Shown: positions 35,504-46,811 of the stretch, in pieces
Position numbering within the stretch: the first letter of the stretch is position 1
Layout of the letters: every line of letters begins with the position of its first letter
Origin: Heterostelium album PN500
Taxonomy: Eukaryota; Evosea; Eumycetozoa; Acytosteliales; Acytosteliaceae
NCBI RefSeq assembly: GCF_000004825.1
Contig: NW_008805063.1
Span: forward strand, 558,857 to 622,856
Direction: 5' to 3'
Length of the DNA stretch: 64,000 nt
The notes under the pieces: model-generated
Database searches by the model: none
Seen by the model: only the letters and a program-made list of their open reading frames with translations
Told to the model about the DNA's origin: nothing
Made by a program: the position numbers and the translations under genes

Positions 35504-38047
35504 ATGTTTAAAACACAAACATTCAAATCTATAGATTGTCCATTCCAAGATCGGTGTCATCTTGGCGTTGAGATATGTCCTTTTCGACACAAAGACACAA
35601 GACAGCAGATCTTTCAAGTTGCAGATGATCTGTCTTTTCTCTTTGGTATACAAGATAAACAACCACAACAACAACAAGCACAGACACAACAAGCACAGAC
35701 AACCCTATCTTCACCTTTACAACACCAACACCAGCAACAACAAATACAGCCACAACAAGTACAGACAACTTTATCTTCACCTTTACAACACCAACACCAG
35801 CAACAAATTCCACAGGTACAAGTACATCCACAAGTACAACCACAGCAACAGCAACAACAACAACCACTAGATGATATAGGATTCTTGTTTAATCCTAAAC
35901 CTGTGCAACAGTCGCCACAACAACAACAAACTACACCTCCCCTACCACAGCAACAGCAACAGCAACAACCACAACATAGTCAACAAGCATATAATAATAA
36001 CAACCCACAACAACATAATGGAATGGATATCGATAGAGTTAATCAGCAGCAACAACAACAACAAAATAAACAAGGTTATCAACAGCCATATAACCAACAG
36101 CAACAACAACAGCAACCACAGGGATATAATCAACAGTCGCAGCAGCAACATGGATATAATCAGCAACAACAGTCGTATAGTCAGCAACCAGGTTACAATC
36201 AACAACAACAAGGATACCAGCAGCAACAACAACAACCATATAATCAACAGCAATCGGGATATAATCAACAGCAAAACTACAATCAGCAACAACAACAACC
36301 ATATAACCAACAACAATCGGGATACAATCAGCAGCACTATCAACACCAGACACACAGTCAGCAACATCAGCAGCCATATAACCAACAACAGCACTACCCA
36401 CAACAGCAGCACCAGCAACCATACCAACAACAATCAAACAATCAACAATATAATGTATACAATCAACAATATCAGCAACAACCATACCAACAACAACACC
36501 AGCAACAACAACAACAACCATACCAACAACAGCATCAACAATCATATCAACATCAACATCAACAACCTTATTCACAACAGCAACAACAACAACAACCACA
36601 GCAACAACAACATCATTATCAACAGCAACATCAACAACCTTATTCACAACAAGACTATGGTAATCATCATCATCATCATCAACAACAACAATCACAACAA
36701 CATCACCATCATACACAACATCAACAATCACAATCACAACAACAACAAAGTTCATATAATCGACAATATTCTAGTCCATCACCACAACGTTCACAACAAC
36801 AACAACAATCACAACAACCACAGGTACCATCAATTCAAGATCCAAGAAAGAAAGCAGCACAACTACCTATTCCTTACGTTAAACAACAACCCGAAGATAG
36901 TAGCGATAGTGAAGCATCCTCTTCAGAGTCACATTTGAATCCACCACCTGCCACCGCCCGAAAAGTCAAGGCAAAAGTTAAAGACACCGCTACATCTCAG
37001 CCACCAAAGAAAGTGCTCAAATTCAACAACGACGACAACGGACAAGAGACCTCTTTACACTCATCTACCGACTCTTTAAACAACACCAGCAGCAGTGGTG
37101 GTAGTAACGTCAGCAAAACACTACCACCCAAGAAACAATATAAATTCGCCAGTACTGGTGAAACAGTAGTTGCCAACACCTATCCCGTCCCGCTGAAACA
37201 GATGAACTCTTCGACGTCGATAACGAACGTACCGATAATGATGACCACTGCAACATCACCTACACTCGGTTCTTCAAATAACTCACACTCACACTTACAC
37301 TCACACTCACACTCACTCAATACAAGTAACTCTAATATTAACAACAACAATAATAATAATACAACAGCACAAGCATTGTCATCAACACCTGTCAAACAAG
37401 AAGAAGAGAAATCAACAACGACTACAACGGCAGCTGCAGCAGCACCACCCGTACTTGACGTACAGAAACTAAAGACATCGATATGGAATCCATCGCTCAA
37501 GAACATCCTCTCTAAGACACCGTCACAGGAGATGCAAAATATCGTATCGAACGACAACTACGACGTCACAAAGTGGAAAGAACTTGGCATTGACATTGCA
37601 CTACTACCTACCATACCAGCTGAAACAAGAGCTAAAGTACCAAGATCTGTGAGGCAATCGTAAGTACAATAATGACAATGATAATAATAAAATGCGTCAA
37701 ACATCTCATCTAATCTATCAAAAAAAAAAAAAAAAAAGAATATTATTTTATATTTTAGAGAAATGTATAGGTATTGTATCAAATAGTCATACTGCAATCG
37801 ATGCATCGAAATCCATCGAGGAGAAACTGTATTCCACTGCCACCAGTAAAAATGGTAAGAACAACATATCAATCTTAATTAATATTAATTATAATAACAA
37901 AAAAAAAAAAAAAAAAAGCATTTTACTAACATCTACTATTCATCTACTGACTATTCATTTATTTTTGCGAAAAAAAAAGTATATTTAAATTTAGTTGAAA
38001 ATGAATTACCAAACTATTTGAAGCAACTGTCTGGTTTATCGAATTAA
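35504..38047 (+). CDS. Q-rich CCCH-type protein resembling REXO1 N-terminal and central regions
   Basis: Exons 35504-37659, 37787-37854 and 37995-38047 encode 758 residues. The first 30 residues (FKSIDCPFQDRC...CPFRH) resemble the N-terminal Cys/His motif of REXO1 (RNA exonuclease 1 homologue, Elongin-A-binding), where the same FxxIDCP start occurs. Some 300 residues of Q, QY, H and N repeats follow, then S/T-rich linkers. Near the C-terminus IPAETRAKVPRSVRQS resembles the ip...KVP...RQ segment of REXO1. No DEDD exonuclease domain is present; the gene ends soon after with KQLSGLSN. Exon 2 requires an acceptor at 37786, since the earlier AGs lead to a stop. It may be a scaffold that lost or never had the nuclease. 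Confidence 0.7.
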
Positions 38048-38923
38048 CAAAATAAAATAAATAAAAAAAAATCAGATAATAATAACAAAACTTTTTATTT
38101 TATTTTATTATTGATTAGCATTTTTAGATATTATCTTATCTCTCTTTTATATAATAATAATAATCAATTATCTATTCACAATATTTTAAAATATTGAAAT
38201 TTCATTATCATTGTTTGGATTGTTCATATTTGATACTTTTTCATTTTTTTTTTTAATTTAATAATCAATCTAAATAATTGTCATTTTACAATATTATAAT
38301 TCTTTTTATTGATAAACTATCTAATCTTATAAGAATCAATGTTATTTATTTGAACAAAACTGTTAAACCTGAGAGAAAGTGCGCCAAAATTTAAAAAAAT
38401 AAAAGAATTTCAAATTCACAGGGTTTTGCCGCCTTTTTCGTTAAAAAAAAAAAATAAGTTTTAATTTATTACTTTTTAATGATTATGAAAAAAAATGTTT
38501 AGTTTATCATTTAACTCAAGGACTAATTTGCTTTCAATTATTTACTTTTTCTTTATTTTTATTATTTTTAATTTTTAAATATAAGAAAATATAATAAAAC
38601 TTAACTTATGTATATATCAATTGATTGTTGTTAACTTTTTTTTAACTTATTCATAATCAATAATAAAAAAAACAATCACAAATCACTCTACCTACTCTTT
38701 AATTAGAAAAAAACTAAACTAAAACAAAAAGAACACTTATTTAAGTATAATTGCTTTTTATTTTATTTTTCTAAATTTATTTATCTTTCTTTCTTTTTTT
38801 TAAATTCTACAAACCTTTATAATCACAATCTATCTTATTTTTTGTAGTTAGTTAGTTAGTTTTATTTATTTATTTTCTTTTTTTATCACTTTAACATCAT
38901 CATCATCATACATATAATCAAAA
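38048..38923. other. Intergenic, promoter of FHA gene
   Basis: AT-rich spacer of about 0.9 kb. The only G+C-rich words are an E2F-like site (38381-38389) and TTTTGCCGCC about 35 bp further on. No ORF is seen. Confidence 0.6.
38381..38389 (-). promoter_or_regulatory. E2F-like site TTTTGGCGC
   Basis: Read on the minus strand the nine bases are TTTTGGCGC, a full match to the E2F consensus TTTSGCGC. It lies 535 bp upstream of the FHA-protein start codon. D. discoideum has an Rb/E2F pathway, so the site could give S/G2-phase transcription. A single site in an AT-rich region may also be chance. Confidence 0.45.
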
Positions 38924-41900
38924 ATGGCAACAGCATCACCATTACCACAATCTGCCTATTTAACTTTGTTTGAGGAAAATAACAAGCCCTCAAAGAAATT
39001 CACATTAAAATCAAATAAATTCACTATTGGAAGGTAAGTCTTTATAATTTATAAATTAATTAAAAATAAAAAAAAAGACAATAATGATATTAATTTTATT
39101 TTTGAATAAATATTAGTGGTTTGGAAAACAGTCTTAGAATTCATTTACCTGGTGTATCTACACTTCATACTGTAATCGAATTGGAAAATGGAAATGTAAT
39201 GTATATTCTTTTTTTTTTTTAATAATAAACTAAAAATGAACATATTTATTAATTTAAATTTAATATTATTTTTAGGCAATCTTATCCAATGCAAGCAAGA
39301 CCAATCCAACTTTTTTAAATGAGAAAAAAGTACAGAAACCAACTCAATTGAAAGACGGTGATATCGTTTCGATTCTTGGTAGAAAATTCCAATTCAATAC
39401 CTCGCAACTCATCAGCACTCCAAAGACACCGAAACTCTCCAAAGTTCCAATAAGTGAAAGAGTATGTTATAGATGATAACAAACCAACAACTAACAATAG
39501 TTAATTCATAGTCAGATTACTTACTTTTATTTATTCTTCTTGTTTTTATATGTTAACATAAAAATAGAAAAAGATTCCACTTCAACCACTCGATAATATT
39601 ATGGCAGATAACAATAGCAATGCTGCTTCGCCTGCTGCCACCAAGAAGCCGTTGGTCGCACCAAGCACCGTCGCAAAGATCAACGTCTCCAAAGGAACAC
39701 AATTGATAAAGAAACAACAGCCAATTAAATTGTTTGCTGAGCCAACTCCTCAGAAGCAAACAAAGCGTGCCGCCACTCCCTACAAGAGAGTTCAATTGGA
39801 AGATTGTTCATCCGATGAAGAGGATGAGCATATGGACAACAATGAAAATAATAGCAACAACAGTCAATTCAGTAGTGATGAAGATGACAACTCTGAGAAT
39901 TACAATTATGACAACAACGATGTAATGTCTACACCAGGCTCACAGTATTCCACACCGACCAGCATGTTCAATGCCTCGTCGAGTATGTCGCCACCAAACA
40001 CTCCGTACTCTGTGTACTCGAATAACTCGGCACTCTCTGCCAACTCCAAGACCACCAAGTCTGGTAGCAAGTCGACACCCGGCGTCGTTCAGTTTGACGT
40101 CGCCACACCGGCACCTTCCACAACCAAGCCAATTCGTGGCATCCTCAAGACCCCACGTCCAAAGCCATACGAAATGACACCGGAAGGTACACTCGCCATG
40201 TCCACCTTTATGAACTCGACTTCCAACGTTGACGGTACCATCCCATTCCACCTCACTCAAAGTGTTCTCCAATACCAACAACCACAACAAACACCAGCCA
40301 GACAACAAGTTACTACTGCAAAGACACCGATTTCCATCCTCAAGTCATCGATTGCCAAAGTAGATCAACAACAACAACCAAACACTACCACTCCAAACAA
40401 GAAGGGAATCAAGATTGCAGCCAACAATCACACATTGGAGTTCAAAAAGAATGAAGTAATCTTGTCCACTCCAGCCAAACGTCTCAGTACCAACAACTCT
40501 CCAATGTCCACTGATGATCTTGAAATGGAAGAAGAACCAGTTGTTGTTGCTAGTGAAGAACAAGAACAACAACAACTTGAGGAGATGGAGGAAGAACAAG
40601 AGGAAGAGACTACCACTTCAACAAAGAATAAGAAGAACAAGAAGAAGAAGAACAACAAGAAAGCTCAGCCACTTGTTATTGTTCCAAGACATACTCCAGA
40701 CGAGAAGAATCAAAACAAGCCAAATACATTCAATCGTATTGATGGATCTTTGATTTCTCCAGCTGCCACTCCAGTCGTCGCCACTAGAACTTCAGATCCA
40801 TTGGTGAAGCGTACCGTTCGTGAGCAAATCAGATCCACCGATGCTGATATTGTCACATTCGATGACTCTTTTGCCAGTGACTACAGTATCTTTACACCAG
40901 CCGCAAGTCGTCGTGCCTCCACACTGTCCAACAAGAACTCACCCATTTTCACACCACAACGCTTGTCCTTGCCCACATCCGCTGGTACCCCACTGTCCAG
41001 ACAATCCACACCAAACTCTGCTCGTAAATCTCTGTTCGAATCGATCTCATCTGCCATTTCTTCTCTCTCCAATTCTTCAACACCAAACAAAAGACAACAA
41101 GTCGAAGAAGAAGAAGAAGTCGAAGAGGAAGAAGATGTTATGATGGAAGATGAGTTGGAAGAAGAAGAAGAAGACGAATATTACTCTGCTAATGACAGTA
41201 TCTATACTGAGAATCAAGAAGAAGTAGAGGAGCAAGAAGAGTTAGAAGAGCAAGAAGAGTTGGAGGAGTTGGAAGAAGAAGAAGAAATTGAAGAGGAGGA
41301 GGAAGTTGACGGTGTGTCTTACGAAGGAGTCGAAGAAGCCGATGAAGAAGAGGAAGTCGACGAAGAGTTTGAAGATGCTCAAGAGAATAACTATGCTGAT
41401 GTAGAGTTTGACACCGATAATCATTTTGCTTCAAGTGCTTCCGATGAGCAAGATCAAGAGGAAGTAGAAGAGGAAGAAGAAGACGACGATGAGTTGTACG
41501 TAGAAGAAGCTGATGAAGAAACTGAAACCGATCAACTCGAAGGTGAACAAGTCAATGCCGAAATTTCTCAGCTTGCCGAAGAAGAGATCATTTCTGAAAT
41601 TGCTGATTTGGCTGAAGAAGCAGCAGAGTATTTGGAAGAGGAGTTGGAACTTCAAGAAGATGAGGAACTTGAATTGGCCGAAGAGGAAGCTGAGGAAGAA
41701 GAGGAAGAAGTAGAGGAAGATCTCGAAGAGAACCTTGAAACTGCTGATCCTATTGAATTCCACCAAGACGAATTGGAGTTGGCTCATGCATTGGACGCTG
41801 AGAATGCCGAGGCTGAACTGGCCGAAGACGAGTTGGAAGAAGAACTCGAAGAAACAGAGTTGGCTGAGGAAGAGGTTGACGAAGAACAAGATGCTTCGAA

Positions 41901-44334
41901 CTTGGTCGAGCAAGACGATGACGAGACCGACGAAGACCAAGAGGAGCCAGACTTTGATGCACTCGAGTATGCAGAGGACTACGAAGAAGAAGAAGAAGAA
42001 GATATAGGAGAACTCGAAGAATTCGAAGAAGCCGACCAATACCCAGAGGAAGAGGCAGACTCTGATGCGCTTGAACTTGAAGACGAGTTCAATGCCGATG
42101 AAGAGTTGGTTCAAGACGACGCTGACGAATTGGATGCCGACAATCAAGAGGACATCATGGATGGTGTTGAATACGAAGAGGAGTTGAAGGAAGATGACTC
42201 TGAAGAAGAAGAAGAGGAAGAGGAAGAGGAGGAGGAGGAGGAGAATGTTGATGATATTCAGATGGATGACGAGCATTACATTCAAGAGTTTGATGAAGTT
42301 CCATTTGAAGATGAAGTGGCGGAAGAGGAAGAAGAGGAGGAGGCAAACATTCAAAATGTTGTTCAAACCCCTGTAAAATCCTCCACTCCAGTCAAGTCTC
42401 AAACACCAGCTAAGATTCAGACACCACTCAAGACTCAAACGCCAGTCAAGTCTCAAACCCCAGCCAAGGTTGAGCAAACTCCACTCAAGACTCAAACACC
42501 AGTCAAGACTCAGACACCAGTCAAGACTCAAACACCAGCCAAGGTTGCTCAGACACCAATCAAGGTTGAGCAAACACCACTCAAGTCTCAAACACCAGCC
42601 AAGTCTCAAACACCAGCCAAGACTGCCCAAACCCCAGCCAAGGTCGAACAAACACCAATTAAGACTCAAACACCAATTAAGGTTCAAACACCAGCCAAGA
42701 CTCAGACACCAGTCAAGACTCAAACACCAGCCAAGACTCAGACACCAGTTAAAGTTGAAAGTCCAGTTGTCACTTCACAAAGTTCCACACCAATTTCCGA
42801 TCCAAAGAAGCGTAAGAGTATTTCAATGAGTGATTTGTTCACTGACTCTGCTGTCAAACCAAGAAAATCATTGGCCACAACACCCAGCACTGAAACTCCT
42901 TCTGCCATGCGTTCTTTGAGAAGAAGCTTTGTTTCTACCATTGACAGTTTCGATCCAGATTTAGTCCACTCTGTCTCATCCAGACCACAGATTCCACAAC
43001 AAGATGACTCCAATCTCGAGAAGGAATTCGAATCTGAATTGACCATCGAGGAGCAACCAGCCGAAGTCGAGCAACCAACTCCATCAAAATCAAAGAGATC
43101 AAAGCGTGCCAAGAAATCTGTAGTCGAAGAAGAACCACAATTCACTGAGGAGCATGTTGATGAACCAATGATTGAGGAGACTTCAGCAGATGTTGTTGAG
43201 GAAGAAGTACAAGAAGAGGTTGTTCCAGAGCCAACACCAAAGAAGTCCAAGAGATCCAAGACCAAGGCAAAGCGTAATCAAGAACCAGAGCCAGTCGTTG
43301 AAGAAAAACCAGAGCCAGTCGTCGAAGAGGTAGTTCCAGAGCCAACAACAAAGAAGTCGAGAAGATCAAAGAAAGAGAAAGTTGTCGAGACTCCAGTTGA
43401 AGAGGAGGAACCACAACCAGTTGTAGAGGAAGCAGTCCCAGAACCAACAACAAAGAAGTCCAGAAGATCAAAGAAGACTGTTGAGCCGGTTGTTGAAGAA
43501 GAACCCGAGCCAGTCGTCGAAGAGGTAGTTCAAGAGCCAACAACAAAGAAGTCGAGAAGATCAAAGAAGACAGTTGAACAAGTCGTCGAAGAGGAGCCTG
43601 AGCCAGTCGTCGAAGAGGTAGTTCAAGAGCCAACAACAAAGAAGTCGAGAAGATCAAAGAAAACTGTTGAACCAGTCGTCGAAGAGGAAGTAGCGAAAGT
43701 TGAGGAAGTCAAGCCAACCAAAAAGTCATCAAAGAAGAGAGCTGCCGTTGAGGAACCAGTTGTCGTCGAAGCCGAAGAAGAAGTAGTGGAGGAAGTCAAG
43801 CCAACCAAATCTTCAAGAACCAAGTCATCAAAGAAAGAACAACCGGAAGTTGTTGAGCAAGAGGAGAAACCATCCAAGAGATCAAAGTCTTCGAAATCAT
43901 CAAAGAAGGAACAACCAGTCGTTGATGAAGCTGAGCAAGAACAAGCACAAGTTGAGGAAGTTGCAGCCAAGTCTTCCAGAACCAAGTCTTCTAAATCAAA
44001 GAAAGCTGTTGTTGCTGAGCCAGTAGTTGAAGAGGTCGTTGAGGAAGTCAAGTCGACCAAGTCTTCAAAATCAAAGACATCATCAAAGTCCAAGAAGGAA
44101 CCAGTCGTCGAGGATGAAGAAATGGAACAAGAGGAAGTTCAAACCAAGCCAGCCAGTAAATCATCTTCAAGATCAAAGTCATCATCAAAGTCAAAGAAAC
44201 AACAAGAGGAAGTAGAAGAAGTAGAACAAGAGGAAGAGGAGAAATCAACAAAGAAAGGAAAGAGATCAACTACCTCTGCTCCAATCGAAGAAGAGAAACC
44301 AAAGAAGAAATCAAGAGCAAAGTATCATTACTAA
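38924..44334 (+). CDS. Ki-67-like FHA-domain protein with tandem TPxK repeats
   Basis: Exons 38924-39033, 39117-39195, 39276-39461 and 39568-44334 encode 1713 residues. An FHA phosphothreonine-binding domain occupies about residues 10-110 (KFTLKSNKFTIGSGLENSLR, VSTLHTVIE, TFLNEKK). A T/S-P-rich region follows, then some 400 residues of acidic repeats (41110-42350). Next come 21 copies of a TPxK unit (42360-42760; QTPVK, QTPAK, QTPLK), each a full CDK consensus site, and finally alternating PVVEE and KKSRRSKK modules ending in a basic tail. FHA plus a huge TP-repeat, charge-patterned region is the plan of Ki-67 and other mitotic chromosome-periphery proteins. A nuclear, cell-cycle-phosphorylated role is inferred. 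I found no clear PP1-docking RVxF motif. Confidence 0.85.
42360..42760 (+). repeat. Coding repeat of 21 TPxK units
   Basis: Tandem 15-18 nt units inside the FHA gene encoding QTPVK, QTPAK, QTPLK or QTPIK with one-residue spacers (S, T, V, E, A, I). All carry T-P-x-K. Confidence 0.9.
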
Positions 44335-44562
44335 AATGATCAAAAAAAAACACAACTTTTTAAATATATAATTGTACAGTAATCAAATCAAATCCTTTGT
44401 TGGATATCGATTTAGAAATAAATAAAATATATAAAATTCAAATTAAATTAATTTAAACATTTATAAATGTTATATTAAAATCATTGCCAATTGATTTAAA
44501 ATATAAAAATAGATATATCTTAATTTATTATTTTTTTATTACAAATTTGTAAAGATGTTGAT

Positions 44563-45811
44563 TTAACGTCTATGCCTGTTCTTCTTATTGTTTCCAGATG
44601 ATTTTTCTTGTTCTTTTCTTTGATTTCTTTCTTCTCTCTTTTGTAGTTGTTGTTCTTTCTTTTCTCTATATTTCTTCTTTATCTCTTCTTCATCCTCTTC
44701 TTCCTCCTCTTCTTCATCATCTTCATCTTCGTCATCATCGTCTTGATTAGTTTCACCTTTATTTTCTTCTACTTTTCCTTCTTCCTCTTCTTCCTCTTCC
44801 TCTTCCTCTTCTTCTTCTTCTTCTTCTTCATCTTCCTCCTCTTCATCCCCGTCATCATCATCATCGTCATCATCATCATCTTCTTCTTCACCATATTCTA
44901 TATCTTGTTGTACTAATCTATTTGGATTTGAAATTAAACCATCGTCGTCTGTTATGCTCAATGCGTTGATCTTCTCCAACTGCTCCTCTTGACACTTCTT
45001 TAGGAATTCATTCTGTACATTGACAACATCAGTACTATCTTTACACAATGAGTATCTTTCAAATAGATCTTTGTTCACAGTGTAGAACGATGGTCCCCAT
45101 TTGAATCCACTCAATATCTGATGTGCTTCCTTATCGAAACCAGTGATGAACAGACAAGCTGCAACTGCTTCTACACAGGACAACTTGAATGGTTTACCAT
45201 AATTAACTGGATTCGCAGCAATAAGGAATGGTACTGGAAATAATTAAAAATAAAAAACAAATTAGATAAACACAAACTACTGCATATGTATATTGATTGT
45301 TGATAGACGGTTATAACTTACACAATCTATCATGACCACCTCTCATCTTTGCAAATGGAATCGATTCCAATTTAGCCCATGAACAATCGACTACTGATAT
45401 ACCAAGTTGTTCAACTATTTCTCTATCTATTGGTGAAATAGATTGCTTACCATCAGGTCTAGTAGTAAGTAGTAAAGTAAATAAAACTTTAATAACATTG
45501 TTCCTCAATCTCATTATTAAACATACATACGTTAGAACAATACCTCTAAATTTATTTCCAAGACTGATTGCTTTGACATAACCGAGTCTCTCTAGTTTTC
45601 TACCTGTACACTTCTTGCTGTCACACTGACCGAAATCCCACATTGCCAATTTTATAGGATAGCTTTGTGCAAGAATACGATGTTTCTCTTCACCTTTACT
45701 GATGGAAACGTCAACTTCATGTGTTTTGCCATTGTCTTCGAATGATCTTTCTTTATGTTTACTTGTTGTAACTTTCTTTTGCTTATTTGATTGTGATGTT
45801 GATTTAACCAT
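44563..45811 (-). CDS. tsr3: Tsr3, 18S rRNA aminocarboxypropyltransferase
   Basis: Exons 45811-45531, 45458-45322 and 45233-44563 encode 362 residues. Conserved Tsr3 blocks appear in order: LAMWDFGQCDSKKCTGRKLE, LGNKFRGIVLTP, VVDCSWAKLE, PFAKMRGGHDRLLP, AANPVNYGKPFKLSCVEA and FITGF, then FKWGPSF. The enzyme transfers the aminocarboxypropyl group of S-adenosylmethionine to a hypermodified uridine of 18S rRNA during late 40S assembly in the cytoplasm. After the enzyme core comes a ~130-residue tail with a long E/D run and a K/R/Q-rich end, typical low-complexity growth in this genome. The gene converges with the FHA gene. Confidence 0.93.
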
Positions 45812-46064
45812 TTCTATTCGTAATCAATCTGTGAAACAAACTGAGGAATGTTGTACACAATTTAATAATTAAAAAAAATCAAGAATCGTCGCTCGTTTTT
45901 TTTTTTAATTAATTTACATTCATCAATATTAATAAACAGTGCTAACCAACAGTGATTTAAGATAGATGTTAAAAAAAAAACTATTTCCTAGATATTTGAA
46001 AATTCAGCAGTTCATTTTAGAACTACAAATTAAAAAATTTAATTTTAGATCTTCATCAACAAGC

Positions 46065-46137
46065 GCCCGGTTAGCTCAGTCGGTAGAGCGCACGGCTCTT
46101 AACCGTGTGGTCGTGGGTTCGAGCCCCACATTGGGCG
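46065..46137 (+). tRNA. tRNA-Lys (anticodon CTT)
   Basis: A 73-nt cloverleaf without an intron. The acceptor pairs GCCCGGT with ATTGGGC (two G-U pairs), and the discriminator is G. The D arm is GCTC...GAGC, the anticodon stem CACGG/CCGTG with loop CTCTTAA (anticodon CTT), and the T arm GTGGG/CCCAC with TTCGAGC. A T5 run at 46143-46147 is the likely Pol III terminator. Confidence 0.96.
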
Positions 46138-46163
46138 TTAAGTTTTTAAAAATGTTAACCCTT

Positions 46164-46173
46164 GATGCGCGCA
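46164..46173 (+). promoter_or_regulatory. tRNA 3'-flank element GATGCGCGCA
   Basis: Identical to the decamer behind tRNA-Ala, also preceded by a CCT word (CCTTGATGCGCGCA versus CCTAGATGCGCGCA) and also starting 27 nt after the tRNA. It lies beyond the T5 terminator, so it is probably not part of the mature transcript. Confidence 0.6.
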
Positions 46174-46350
46174 TTGTTCCAAAAAAAAAAAAAACAAATG
46201 TCTGGAATTCTTTTTCTAGACGTCTTTTTTTAGAAATTTTGCCACTAAGATTCTAATTTTTCTATATTTATCTTTTGTTGGTACCAAAAATTCTAAAAAT
46301 TTGATTAAATTGCTAGCCTTTTGAAAGAATCAACTAAAAAAATCTGGTTG

Positions 46351-46370
46351 AAATTACAGTACTGTAATTT
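46351..46370. repeat. Perfect 20-bp palindrome
   Basis: AAATTACAGTACTGTAATTT equals its own reverse complement. With one mismatched position the symmetry extends two more bases on each side. Confidence 0.9.
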
Positions 46371-46811
46371 AAAACATTTGAAGTTTGCAAACTCAATGTT
46401 TAAAATTTACTTCATTTTCTTTAATTAATTATAATTGGATTATTATATATCCCTTCAACAAAACAAAATCAACTTAAAACAATTAATCCTGTTTTACTAG
46501 ACATGAAGGTTCAATAACTACAGCAAAAATATGCACAGTTAATTTTTGTTTTTTATTTTTTTATTTTTTTTAAAATGGTAAATGTTTTAATTTTTTTCTA
46601 ATAATTAATCTTTAACAAAGATCTATCTTAGAATATATTTATTTGTTATAGAAACTAATAAATGTATAACTGTTTGATATTTTGAAACCTCTGTCCTGTT
46701 TCTCAGATTTTGGCTGTATAACAGGTATTCAATTTCTTTTTTATCTAATTTTTAATTAATTTATGGTTCAATAAGATTTACAAATTATAATTATTGTAAT
46801 AAATCTATTAT

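Larger units (their letters stand above)
46138..46811. other. Intergenic with two perfect palindromes
   Basis: AT-rich 3' flank of tRNA-Lys and of the converging Hcp-like gene. It holds the GATGCGCGCA element (46164-46173), a perfect 20-bp palindrome (46351-46370) and a perfect 12-bp palindrome AGTTTGCAAACT (46382-46393). No gene is seen. Confidence 0.6.

Noticed and set aside
36000-36760. Short spaced repeats that could suggest an array of CRISPR type
   Set aside because: They are in-frame CAA/CAG-rich codons of a poly-Q protein in a eukaryote; there are no unique spacers.
36018-36938. 306- and 238-codon open frames in other frames of the Q-rich gene
   Set aside because: CAA/CAG repeats are open in all frames; N/I- or V/D-rich strings without any motif.
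41431-42723. 430-codon open frame on the minus strand
   Set aside because: Antisense of the acidic and TPxK repeats of the FHA gene; produces LFLFF and WCLSL repeats only.
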